From Clostridia bacterium (GTDB taxonomy: Bacteria > Bacillota > Clostridia > Oscillospirales > CAG-272), in contig JAFWWR010000350.1 in the NCBI GenBank assembly GCA_017518025.1, positions 1 through 7,894 of the forward strand: a stretch of 7,894 nucleotides of DNA. Reading direction: 5' to 3'. The notes beneath the pieces were generated by a model. It was given only the letters and a program-made list of their open reading frames with translations, was not told the origin of the DNA and searched no databases. This document shows, in pieces, positions 1-6,056 of this stretch. Every line of letters starts with the position of its first letter. Position 1 is the first letter of the stretch. The position numbers and the translations under genes are program-made.

Positions 1-72
1 GCGAAGCGTCTTCATTTCTTCATTAGCCCGCTTGCGGGCGTCTTCATTTTCGGCGCGGCAAAGTTTATACAT
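1..72 (-). CDS. 5' end of an unrecognised gene leaving the window
   Basis: Twenty-four codons run from ATG 72 to the left edge without a stop. A good Shine-Dalgarno sequence, AAGGAAG, ends 4 nt before the ATG. The visible product begins MYKLCRAENEDARKRANEEM, a charged and probably helical start that I cannot assign to a family. It lies 42 nt downstream of the symporter stop with no clear terminator between, so it may be cotranscribed. Reality of the gene rests mainly on the ribosome binding site and the spacing. Confidence 0.5.
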   Translation of the reverse strand, partial: MYKLCRAENEDARKRANEEMKTLR

Positions 73-114
73 AATACTTCCTTATCACGCCGCGCCGAAC
101 TCCGGACGCGCTTT

Positions 115-1449
115 TTATCTTTCGCCGAGTCCCCGTTTCGCCTCGTCTCCGATCTCGCGCCTCATGACGAGCAGAACGGAGACGTTCAGCACCGTCATGA
201 CCCCGACGATGAGATCGGCGGCGATCCACATGATCCCGGGCGGCGCCGCCCATCCGAAAAACGTTACGGCAGCCGCGGAGACGCCGTAAACCCTCTTTGC
301 CGCGCGGGAGCGTGTGAGGTAGCCGAGGGCGACGCCTCCGTAGAACACCTGCGCGATCACCGTGGCGTAGGCGAAAAGGATCACCGATACGCCGATGGCA
401 TAGTACGCGTTCCGCCCCGCCGCCGCGCCGAAAGACGCGAGCGTGAGCGGAACTCCGTCGAGCCCCGCCGTGCCGGGGTATCTGATCCCGGCGATAAGTA
501 TCACGAACGCCGTCATGGAGCAGAGGATCAGCGTGTCGGCGATCACCTCGAAGATGCCGAAGCACCCCTGCTTATGGGGCGAGCGGACGTCCGCCGAAGC
601 GTGCGCCGTGGGGGACGTGCCGCACCCGGCTTCGTTCGAGAAGATCCCCCTGGTCACCCCGAACCTCAACGCCTCCCGGACCGTATGCCCCGCGGCTCCA
701 CCGGCCGCGGCGCGGAAGGAGAAGGCGCCCCGGCAGATCATTTTGAAGACCTGCGGCAAAAGGGAATAATTTGTTATGATAACAAAAAGAGACAGACCGA
801 CGTAAACCGCCGACAGGGCGGGGATAAGCGCTACGGTGACGGCGGCGGTGCGATCCTTTCCCGTGAAGGCCGTCAGCAGGACTCCCAGCGCCATCATGGT
901 GCAGACTGCCTTCGGTACCGCCGGTCCCCCGAACACCGCCGAGGCGGCGTTCGACTGTATCAGGTTCCCCATGACGAGGGAATTGAGGATACACAAGGCG
1001 GCGAAGACCGCGCCGAGGACGGCGGCCGGCCGGCGGCCGACTCTCCCCGAAAGGCCGTCCCTCATAGTATACATCGACCCGCCGAAATAGCGCTCTTTTT
1101 CCCGTCTCCGGTATTTCACCGCAAGGACGACCTCGCCGTATTTCACACTCATGGACACGGCGGCGCCGATCCACATCCACATAACGGCGCCGGGGCCGCC
1201 CGCGGTGATCGCGGTGGCGACGCCGGCGATGTTCCCCACGCCGAGAGTCCCCGCCAGGGCGGTGCAGAGCGAGCGGACGGGAGTGTTTTTGCCGCCCTTC
1301 GAACTGCTCTTCAGATCCCGGAGGAATCCCCGCGGACTTACGACGCGGAACAGTTTTATCCTGACGGCGAGCACGATCCCGCAGAAGATCAGAAGAGCGG
1401 GCATGACGCGCCCGTTGAGGATACCCGAAACGTACTCTGCCGCGCCCAT
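115..1449 (-). CDS. AGCS family sodium (or proton)/amino acid symporter
   Basis: This is an inner-membrane secondary transporter of the alanine or glycine:cation symporter family, taking up small neutral amino acids such as alanine or glycine with Na+ or H+. From ATG 1449 it has 444 residues, the usual size. Diagnostic motifs are ALAGTLGVGNIAGVATAI (64-81), the first unwound substrate and sodium site, followed by GGPGAVMWMWI (84-94). GIFSNEAGCGTSPTAHASAD (268-287) is the strongest AGCS signature. About ten or eleven hydrophobic segments span residues 15-430, and the C-terminus is short and charged. The gene follows the birA terminator, so it probably has its own promoter within 1450-1514, though no convincing pair of boxes is visible. 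Substrate and coupling ion cannot be read from the sequence. A start codon for another gene follows 42 nt after its stop. Confidence 0.92.
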   Translation of the reverse strand: MGAAEYVSGILNGRVMPALLIFCGIVLAVRIKLFRVVSPRGFLRDLKSSSKGGKNTPVRSLCTALAGTLGVGNIAGVATAITAGGPGAVMWMWIGAAVSMSVKYGEVVLAVKYRRREKERYFGGSMYTMRDGLSGRVGRRPAAVLGAVFAALCILNSLVMGNLIQSNAASAVFGGPAVPKAVCTMMALGVLLTAFTGKDRTAAVTVALIPALSAVYVGLSLFVIITNYSLLPQVFKMICRGAFSFRAAAGGAAGHTVREALRFGVTRGIFSNEAGCGTSPTAHASADVRSPHKQGCFGIFEVIADTLILCSMTAFVILIAGIRYPGTAGLDGVPLTLASFGAAAGRNAYYAIGVSVILFAYATVIAQVFYGGVALGYLTRSRAAKRVYGVSAAAVTFFGWAAPPGIMWIAADLIVGVMTVLNVSVLLVMRREIGDEAKRGLGER

Positions 1450-1456
1450 GACACCG

Positions 1457-1463
1457 CCCCCTC
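1457..1463 (-). promoter_or_regulatory. Shine-Dalgarno site that sets the symporter start
   Basis: The minus strand reads GAGGGGG 7 nt before ATG 1449. The longer frame could begin at TTG 1491, but the sequence before that codon is GC-rich with no purine-rich site, so ATG 1449 is preferred. Confidence 0.6.
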
Positions 1464-1500
1464 GCAAAACGTATTCAATTTTATTTCGCAAGCGGCGCCG

Positions 1501-1542
1501 ATATTACGAAATAACGCCGGCGGTATGATTTGACCGCCGGCG
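1501..1542 (-). terminator. Rho-independent terminator after birA
   Basis: A perfect 10-bp GC-rich inverted repeat (CGCCGGCGGT at 1515-1524 with its complement at 1533-1542, loop 8 nt) lies 13 nt after the birA stop. On the minus strand it is followed by TTATTTCGTAATAT, a T-rich but interrupted tail. It probably separates bioY-birA from the symporter gene. Confidence 0.65.
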
Positions 1543-1555
1543 ACCGCCGTTATCG

Positions 1556-2533
1556 TTATAATTTCACGCTTACCTCGCCCGACGAAAGCTTTTCCTCCGT
1601 TCCGTCGGGATATTTTACCATGATACGGAAATCATCGTCGATCCCGAGGACGACGGCGTGCTTTTTTTCGTCTTTCGATAAGACCGTTACGTCCCGGCCG
1701 GTCAGTACGGACCGCCGTCTGTACTCGTCCAGGTGGCGTTTTTCGGGCAAGGCGCGGTAATAGTTGAAGAATCTGTCGCAGACCGACGCCGCGAGTCTGT
1801 CCTTCAGCTCTCCTCCGCAGTCGTAGACCTGGATGACCGACCCCGCCGTGCTGCTCAGCGGGCCGAAACCTTCCATCGGAGGAAACAGGTTGATTCCGAT
1901 GCCGAGCACGGCCCACAGAACGGCGCCGCGTTCCATGTCGAGAGACGCCTCGGTAAGGATCCCGCAGACCTTCCGGCCCCCGATCAGCACGTCGTTGACC
2001 CATTTTATTGCGGCCTTTTTGCCCGAGATCTCTTCCAGGGCTTCCGCCACCGCCACCGCCGCGCAGGTGGTTATCAGCGGCGCCTCTCCGAAAAGCAGGG
2101 TAGGGCGAAGCAGGATGCTCATATAGAGCCCCGTTCCCGGAGGCGAGAAAAAATCCCGCCCGAGGCGCCCGCGGCCCCCGGTCTGCTCGTTGGCGACCAG
2201 CAGGAGACCCTCTTCCTCTCCGTCCTCCGCCGCCGCCTTCAGCACACTGTTGGTGGAGTCCACCGTTTTCTCGAATCTCACGCGGATCCCGTCCGTTTTG
2301 AGGTGGTTTTCGATGCAATACGGAGAGCTGAGCATATTGCTCTTGTCGAGCCGGTATCCCATCTTGGTCCTTGCGCTGACGGCGTAGCCGTCTTCCGCCA
2401 GGGCGATCGCCGCCTTGCTGACCGCGTTGCGGCTGACGCCGAGTTTTTCGGTAATGTCGGACCCGGAAATGTATTCGCCGTAGTTCGTTGACAGCTGTTT
2501 GAGGAGATAGTTTTTTACGGTTGAGTTTTCCAT
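1556..2533 (-). CDS. birA: BirA, bifunctional biotin-protein ligase and biotin operon repressor
   Basis: BirA activates biotin to biotinyl-5'-AMP and transfers it to carrier lysines such as acetyl-CoA carboxylase BCCP; the biotinyl-AMP-bound dimer represses biotin genes. At 325 residues it is a full group II ligase. The N-terminal winged helix (about 5-62) contains GSDITEKLGVSRNAVSKAAI, so the repressor function is retained. The catalytic core has DSTN (92-95), the glycine-rich biotin/ATP loop GRGRLGR (120-126), KWVNDV (177-182) with the conserved biotin-contacting Lys177, and GILTE (191-195). A C-terminal SH3-like domain (about 273-325) closes it. It starts at ATG 2533, sharing one base with the bioY stop, and has no strong Shine-Dalgarno site, suggesting coupling to bioY translation. 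It is expected to bind the operator ahead of bioY. Confidence 0.95.
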   Translation of the reverse strand: MENSTVKNYLLKQLSTNYGEYISGSDITEKLGVSRNAVSKAAIALAEDGYAVSARTKMGYRLDKSNMLSSPYCIENHLKTDGIRVRFEKTVDSTNSVLKAAAEDGEEEGLLLVANEQTGGRGRLGRDFFSPPGTGLYMSILLRPTLLFGEAPLITTCAAVAVAEALEEISGKKAAIKWVNDVLIGGRKVCGILTEASLDMERGAVLWAVLGIGINLFPPMEGFGPLSSTAGSVIQVYDCGGELKDRLAASVCDRFFNYYRALPEKRHLDEYRRRSVLTGRDVTVLSKDEKKHAVVLGIDDDFRIMVKYPDGTEEKLSSGEVSVKL

Positions 2534-3105
2534 TATTCGCCTCCCACGATCCGGTCTGCAACGGGTTTCAGCCGTCTTCCGAGTTCGATCGCAAGTATTA
2601 TTTTTATCAAATCGGGGATTATAAACGGCAGCACCGCCGCACCGAGAATGAAAGACACGCTCACCGTTCCGCCGGAAGAGGCGTAAACGAGGGCGAACCA
2701 CGCGGTGCCGAATGCGTAGCACAGGACGAGCCCCGAGAGCAGCGATAGAAAGGCGGGGATCCGCCGCCCTCCGGCACGTTCCGTGAGTACGCCTCCGAGC
2801 AGAGCCGTGAACAGAAATCCCACGATATATCCGCCGGTAGGTCCCGCCAGAACGCCGATCCCGCCGCGGAATCCCGCGAAAACAGGCAGCCCCGCCGCGC
2901 CTATGGCGATATAGACCGTCACGGCGGCGACCGCTCTCTTCGTGCCGAGAACGTAGACTGCAAGGAAAACGGCGAAGGTCTGCATGGTGAACGATACCGG
3001 CGAAAAAGGCACGCTGAGAAAAGCGCACACCGCCATCAGCGCCACGAACAGAGCAGTCAGCGCGAGGGACGCGGCGACGTGTTTTGAATTCTGGGGTTTT
3101 TTCAT
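2533..3105 (-). CDS. bioY: BioY, biotin transporter S component
   Basis: BioY is the membrane substrate-binding subunit of the biotin ECF transporter; it works with the energising EcfA/EcfA'/EcfT module, whose genes are not in this window. The 190-residue product is the normal size and largely hydrophobic, with about six membrane segments from residue 10 to 175. Family motifs are visible: PVSFTMQTFAVFLA (36-49), GLPVFAGFRGGIGVLAGPTG (72-91), GYIVGF (92-97) and PFIIPDLIKI (160-169). ATG 3105 is chosen because GGAGA stands 7 nt upstream; the frame is open to a TTG at 3168, but that lies upstream of the predicted transcription start and inside the operator. Its stop overlaps the birA start (TAATG). 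No biotin synthesis gene is present nearby, consistent with a salvage role. Confidence 0.94.
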   Translation of the reverse strand: MKKPQNSKHVAASLALTALFVALMAVCAFLSVPFSPVSFTMQTFAVFLAVYVLGTKRAVAAVTVYIAIGAAGLPVFAGFRGGIGVLAGPTGGYIVGFLFTALLGGVLTERAGGRRIPAFLSLLSGLVLCYAFGTAWFALVYASSGGTVSVSFILGAAVLPFIIPDLIKIILAIELGRRLKPVADRIVGGE

Positions 3106-3139
3106 CTGCGTTCTCCGGGAAAAGGTTTCTTTTCCATAT

Positions 3140-3168
3140 GTTATACCACTTAAATAAAAAATTGTCAA
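3140..3168 (-). promoter_or_regulatory. Housekeeping promoter of bioY-birA
   Basis: On the minus strand a consensus -35 TTGACA (3163-3168) is followed after exactly 17 nt by TATAAC (3140-3145), one base from the consensus -10. A TG one base upstream gives an extended -10. Transcription would start near 3133, leaving about 28 nt of leader before bioY, too short for a riboswitch. The -35 lies inside the operator half-site, so repressor binding should block RNA polymerase. Confidence 0.82.
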
Positions 3169-3194
3169 CCTGTTTTCGCAAACAGGTTGACAAT
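3155..3194 (-). terminator. Candidate intrinsic terminator of the scpA-to-GNAT operon, same DNA as the BirA operator
   Basis: Read on the minus strand the palindrome gives a 15-bp RNA hairpin closed by a GCGA (GNRA) loop and followed by TTTTTATTT. It begins 14 nt after the stop codon at 3209, the usual place for a rho-independent terminator. The stem is AU-rich at the base (6 of 15 pairs are GC), so efficiency is uncertain. Confidence 0.55.
3161..3194 (-). promoter_or_regulatory. Putative BirA operator (bioO) controlling bioY-birA
   Basis: The element is a perfect 15-bp inverted repeat (3161-3175 and 3180-3194) around a 4-nt centre. Its outer halves read TTGTCAACC (3162-3170) and GGTTGACAA (3185-3193) separated by 14 nt. 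This fits the known BirA site format, TTGT(a/t)AACC and its complement separated by about 14-16 nt. One half overlaps the -35 box of the bioY promoter, and birA is the second gene downstream, as expected for autoregulation by holo-BirA. Binding itself is inferred from the match. Confidence 0.85.
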
Positions 3195-3208
3195 AATTCG
3201 TTGTCGTC

Positions 3209-3613
3209 TTATTTGTTGTACGAGCAGGGGCTTTTGTAGAATTCGTCCAGGTCGATGACGTACTCCCCGTCGCGCTGGCGGAATCCCAGCTCCCGGATCA
3301 GGGCCGGATCCGTCGATGGAGAGATCCTGACCTCGCGGACTTCGCACCTGTACATGAAATTCATGGCGGCTCTCGCCATGATTATCATGGCTTCAGTATC
3401 GTCTGTCCCGGGGGCGCGGACGAGGGTCCTGATCTCATTTTCACCGTCTCTCAGGGAGATCTGGCAAAGGCCCAGCAGTTTCCCGCTTTTCTCTTCTCCC
3501 GGCTCGCCCTCCACGGCGAGGAACGCCATAAGATGATCTTCGTATCCCGCTCCGAACACGCCGCACAGACGGCGCTGTTCGTCCTTGTCTGTCACCGGTT
3601 TAACTATCAGCAT
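3209..3613 (-). CDS. Small GNAT-like protein of unknown substrate
   Basis: This 134-residue protein is not one I can name. It resembles a shortened GCN5-related N-acetyltransferase fold. KLLGLCQISLRDGENEIRTL (45-64) would be the central beta strands, EAMIIMARAAMNFMYRCEVREV (74-95) the helix after the acetyl-CoA loop plus a strand, and DPALIRELGFRQRDGEYVIDL (102-122) the common GNAT end in which a helix leads into a GF turn. A clear R/QxxGxG/A pyrophosphate-binding loop is missing (RAPGTDD at 66-72 sits where it should be), so it may not bind acetyl-CoA. It starts at ATG 3613, 14 nt inside rluB, behind GGTGAAGGA, implying co-translation. It is probably the last gene of the scpA operon, as a hairpin follows 14 nt after its stop. 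Confidence 0.72.
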   Translation of the reverse strand: MLIVKPVTDKDEQRRLCGVFGAGYEDHLMAFLAVEGEPGEEKSGKLLGLCQISLRDGENEIRTLVRAPGTDDTEAMIIMARAAMNFMYRCEVREVRISPSTDPALIRELGFRQRDGEYVIDLDEFYKSPCSYNK

Positions 3614-4343
3614 TTTCCTTCACCCCCATTGCGCTGTTTTTCAGATACTCCACTTCGCGGCCCGTGAGACGGCGCCATTTGCCGGGGGCAAGATCCGGAT
3701 CGGCGAGTTCACCGATCTTCACTCTCGTCAGTTTCTTTACGGGAAGGGAACGCCTCTCGCAGAGGCGGCGGATCTGTCTGTTCCGTCCGTCCCGGAGGAT
3801 GAATTCGATCTCCGATTCGCCGTCTGCGACCCGAAGCAGGCGCACCTCTGCCGGCGCAGTCATCCTTCCGTCGATCTCGATGGGCTCGCCGAGGGAGATA
3901 AGGTCATCCTCGGAGACGGGCCTCGTGACCCGGGCGACGTAGGTCTTCGTCATCCCGTGAGAGGGATGTGTCAGAACGTTGGTCAACTCGCCGTCGTCCG
4001 TCATGATGATGAGCCCGTCGGAATACATATCGAGCCGTCCCACGGGCCAGATCCGTCCGCCCGCGTCCCCGGTAAGGTCGCAGACCGTGGGTCTTCCTTT
4101 TTCGTCGGACGCCGTGGAAACGTATCCTGCCGGTTTGTTGAGCAGAACGTATGTATGGCCGCGGATCGGCTCCGCCGGGATCCCGTCCACCGATACCGAA
4201 TCGTTTTCGGGATCCACCGTGTCGCCGACGGACGCCGCCTTACCGTTCACCGTGACCCTGCCCGAGGCGATCATCCGCTCCGCGGCTCTGCGGGACGCGA
4301 CGCCCGCCAGAGACAGATATTTCTGAAGTCTGATCTTTTCCAC
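3600..4343 (-). CDS. rluB: 23S rRNA pseudouridine synthase, RsuA/RluB family
   Basis: Enzymes of this family isomerise uridine to pseudouridine in rRNA; RluB acts on U2605 (E. coli numbering) of 23S rRNA in the peptidyl transferase region. The 247-residue protein has an N-terminal S4 RNA-binding domain (about 1-58, with RLQKYLSLAGVASRRAAERM). The catalytic domain follows: LNKPAGYVST (68-77), the catalytic motif VGRLD with Asp105 in 101-119, and RDGRNRQIRRLCE (184-196), the substrate-base motif. The start is GTG 4343; a weak AGGTAGG site overlaps the upstream stop codon. Assignment to RluB rather than RsuA or RluE rests on its position after dacB, as in B. subtilis. Its last 14 nt overlap the next gene. 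Confidence 0.9.
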   Translation of the reverse strand: MEKIRLQKYLSLAGVASRRAAERMIASGRVTVNGKAASVGDTVDPENDSVSVDGIPAEPIRGHTYVLLNKPAGYVSTASDEKGRPTVCDLTGDAGGRIWPVGRLDMYSDGLIIMTDDGELTNVLTHPSHGMTKTYVARVTRPVSEDDLISLGEPIEIDGRMTAPAEVRLLRVADGESEIEFILRDGRNRQIRRLCERRSLPVKKLTRVKIGELADPDLAPGKWRRLTGREVEYLKNSAMGVKENADS

Positions 4344-4352
4344 CTATAAAAC

Positions 4353-5492
4353 CTACCTGCCGAGGAAATTCAGTATTTGTTCCGTGAACGACAGTTTTCC
4401 CGGCGACTCCGCGGCGCCGTGCTCCGCGAAAAGCGGCGCGGAGGCGACTTCTTTCCCGTCGGCGTAAAACACCACCGTTCCGACAGCGTCTCCCCGGGCC
4501 ACGGGAGGTGTAAAAAACCTGTCGCATTCGACCGTCTTTGTTATCCTGGCGTCGTCCGGTAAAGGACAGCGCACGTAGTCCGAGTTGGAGAGCCGGACCG
4601 TGGGCACGTCTCCGCCCACGCAGGGTACGTCCACCGTGACCTCGCGCGGCTCCGCCAGAACTCTCACGGACCAGACGGAGTGGCCGTATTCGTGGAGCGC
4701 CTTATGATCCCGCCAGTCGTCGGGATCGGACAGAGTCACCGCCACGGTCAGCAGACCGTCCCGACGCACCGCCGACACGAGGCATCTGCCGCTGTCGCGG
4801 GTATAGCCGGTCTTGACTCCCACTGCACCGCCGAGGTCGCGCAGCAGTCTGTTGTGGTTCACGTAGACACGCGATACGCCGTTCTCGCACGGGGAGGTCG
4901 TGTATTCGTAAGTCGAGACGATCTTCTCAAAAACCGGGTTTTTCAGCGCGTACGCCGTCAGGCGCGCCAGATCCCGCGCCGTGGTGTAGTGGCCGTCGTC
5001 GCTGAGGCCGTGGGGATTCGTGAAGTGCGTGCCGTCAAGTCCGAGTTTTTCCGCCCTGTCGTTCATCATGGAGGCAAAATCCTCCACGCTCCCGGCGGTA
5101 TCCACCGCCAGCGCCACCGCCGCGTCGTTGGCGCTCTGCAGCATCAGAGCGTACAGAAGGTCCTTTTTCGGGACGACCTCTCCGCTTTTGAGGTACGCAG
5201 AGCTTCCCTCGACCCCCGCCGCCTCGGGCGGGACCGTCACGTCACCGTCGACTCCGCCGTTCTCCAGGACCACCAGCGCCGTCATTATCTTCGTTGTGCT
5301 CGCCATTGGGAGCTTTTTGTCGGGGTCTTTCGACATGATGACCCGTCCCGAGTCGCCCTCGATGAGGATCGCAGACTCCGCCGATACGCCCGGCGCGCTC
5401 TTCCTCCCGGAGGACGGAAAGCAGGGCGCGGCTGAAGTCGCCGCCAGCAAAACGGCGGCAAAGCACATAAACGCCTTTTTCGGAGAAACCAA
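4353..5492 (-). CDS. dacB: D-alanyl-D-alanine carboxypeptidase (PBP5/DacF family, peptidase S11)
   Basis: This secreted low-molecular-weight penicillin-binding protein removes the terminal D-Ala from peptidoglycan pentapeptides, limiting cross-linking. All three active-site motifs are intact: S65-T-T-K68 (SxxK, nucleophile Ser65), S120-A-N122 (SxN) and K227-T-G229 (KTG). Residues 1-22 form a signal peptide (basic MVSPKKAF, hydrophobic core, Ala-rich end). The S11 transpeptidase-like domain spans about 37-265. A beta-rich PBP5 C-terminal domain follows (about 282-350), then a short hydrophobic end (FTEQILNFLGR) that may be the membrane anchor. The length of 379 is normal for DacF/DacB types. 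The symbol follows the conserved dacB-rluB position; dacF would be an equally fair name. The gap upstream is 105 nt with no clear promoter or terminator; rluB follows 9 nt after the stop. Confidence 0.93.
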   Translation of the reverse strand: MVSPKKAFMCFAAVLLAATSAAPCFPSSGRKSAPGVSAESAILIEGDSGRVIMSKDPDKKLPMASTTKIMTALVVLENGGVDGDVTVPPEAAGVEGSSAYLKSGEVVPKKDLLYALMLQSANDAAVALAVDTAGSVEDFASMMNDRAEKLGLDGTHFTNPHGLSDDGHYTTARDLARLTAYALKNPVFEKIVSTYEYTTSPCENGVSRVYVNHNRLLRDLGGAVGVKTGYTRDSGRCLVSAVRRDGLLTVAVTLSDPDDWRDHKALHEYGHSVWSVRVLAEPREVTVDVPCVGGDVPTVRLSNSDYVRCPLPDDARITKTVECDRFFTPPVARGDAVGTVVFYADGKEVASAPLFAEHGAAESPGKLSFTEQILNFLGR

Positions 5493-5500
5493 ATCTCTCG

Positions 5501-5506
5501 CCTCCT
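5501..5506 (-). promoter_or_regulatory. Shine-Dalgarno site that sets the TTG start of the carboxypeptidase gene
   Basis: The minus strand carries AGGAGG exactly 8 nt before TTG at 5492. The first in-frame ATG (Met9, at 5468) has no such site and would remove the positively charged start of the signal peptide, so the TTG start is well supported. Confidence 0.75.
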
Positions 5507-5597
5507 ATCGTTTGATAAGTCGTTTTTATGATTCATCAAAACGAGGCCCTGTATACTGCGGACGGACGCGAGAAATTTAGGGTATGATGTAACTTAA

Positions 5598-6017
5598 TTA
5601 CTCTTTGCCGCTTTTTTTCTTGAAAGCGCCCTTGATTTTTTCGATCAGCTCGGGAGAGCGCTCCACGAGGCCGATGACCTGAGACGCGGTGTCGGCGGGA
5701 GCCGCCGGCGCGCCGACGTTGAGCATTTCCGCTTTTCCGTCGGGACCTATGACGATGAAGGCCACGGGAGAGACCGTGATGCCCGTTCCGCCGCCTCCGC
5801 CGAAGTTGTTCGGCGCGAACTTGCTCTCTTTGTCGTCGCCCTTCTTCTTGTAGTCGATCCCGCCGGAGACGTAGCCCACGGTGATCTTCGAGATGGGTAT
5901 CAGCGTAGTTCCCGCGTCGGTGACGATGGGGTCGCCGATGATGGTGTTCGCGTCGAGCATCGACCTGATGTTCTCCAGAGACGCGTTGATCATGTCCTTC
6001 AATTTGTTGTCTTCCAT
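5598..6017 (-). CDS. gerW: GerW/YtfJ family protein
   Basis: In B. subtilis GerW (YtfJ) is a forespore protein needed for normal L-alanine-triggered spore germination, but the family is also found in bacteria that do not sporulate. The 139-residue product fits the family length and order. An N-terminal helix (1-24, LKDMINASLENIRSMLDANT) leads into IIGDPIVTDAGTTLIPISK (26-44), then VGYVSGG (48-53). A glycine-rich loop follows (72-79), then TGITVSPVAFIVI (78-90) with the GPDGKAEML hairpin. A Lys-rich helical tail (about 120-139) ends it. It starts at ATG 6017, 7 nt after GGAAGGAAGGA on the minus strand. The protein is cytosolic, with no signal peptide. Whether this host sporulates cannot be judged from this gene alone. 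Confidence 0.88.
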   Translation of the reverse strand: MEDNKLKDMINASLENIRSMLDANTIIGDPIVTDAGTTLIPISKITVGYVSGGIDYKKKGDDKESKFAPNNFGGGGGTGITVSPVAFIVIGPDGKAEMLNVGAPAAPADTASQVIGLVERSPELIEKIKGAFKKKSGKE

Positions 6018-6056
6018 TGATTTATCCTTCCTTCCGGTAAGTATCTTTTATTTATC

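Noticed and set aside
73..114. Hairpin CGCG-CCG with CGG-CGCG between the symporter stop and the next start as a terminator.
   Set aside because: It needs a bulged base, has a short stem and no T-run after it.
1450..1514. A TAAAAT box before the symporter as a promoter -10.
   Set aside because: The hexamer 17 nt upstream (TAATAT) does not resemble a -35, so I did not annotate a promoter although one is expected here.
574..1533. Long plus-strand open frames opposite the symporter, and similar ones opposite birA, rluB, dacB and scpB.
   Set aside because: They are arginine/proline/histidine-rich low-quality translations antisense to genes with clear family motifs; GC-rich sequence produces such frames by chance.
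3103..3137. An 11-codon frame (MEKKPFPGERR) that ends in an ATGA overlap with the bioY start, resembling a leader peptide.
   Set aside because: Its ATG at 3137 lies upstream of the transcription start predicted near 3133, so it is probably not in the mRNA, and no ribosome site precedes it.
3996..4060. RluB catalytic region reads GRLDMYSDGL rather than the common GRLDxxTSGL.
   Set aside because: The catalytic Asp is intact and S(E/D)GL variants are common in this family, so it is not an inactivating change.
5493..5597. Possible promoter in the gap before dacB: TTGATG, 16 nt, TATCAA; also CATACCCT resembling a SigE -10.
   Set aside because: The -10 match is weak, and no SigE-type -35 sits 13-15 nt before CATACCCT. 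A 7-bp repeat (TCGTTTT with AAAACGA) is AT-rich with an 11-nt loop and no T-run, so it is not a terminator either.
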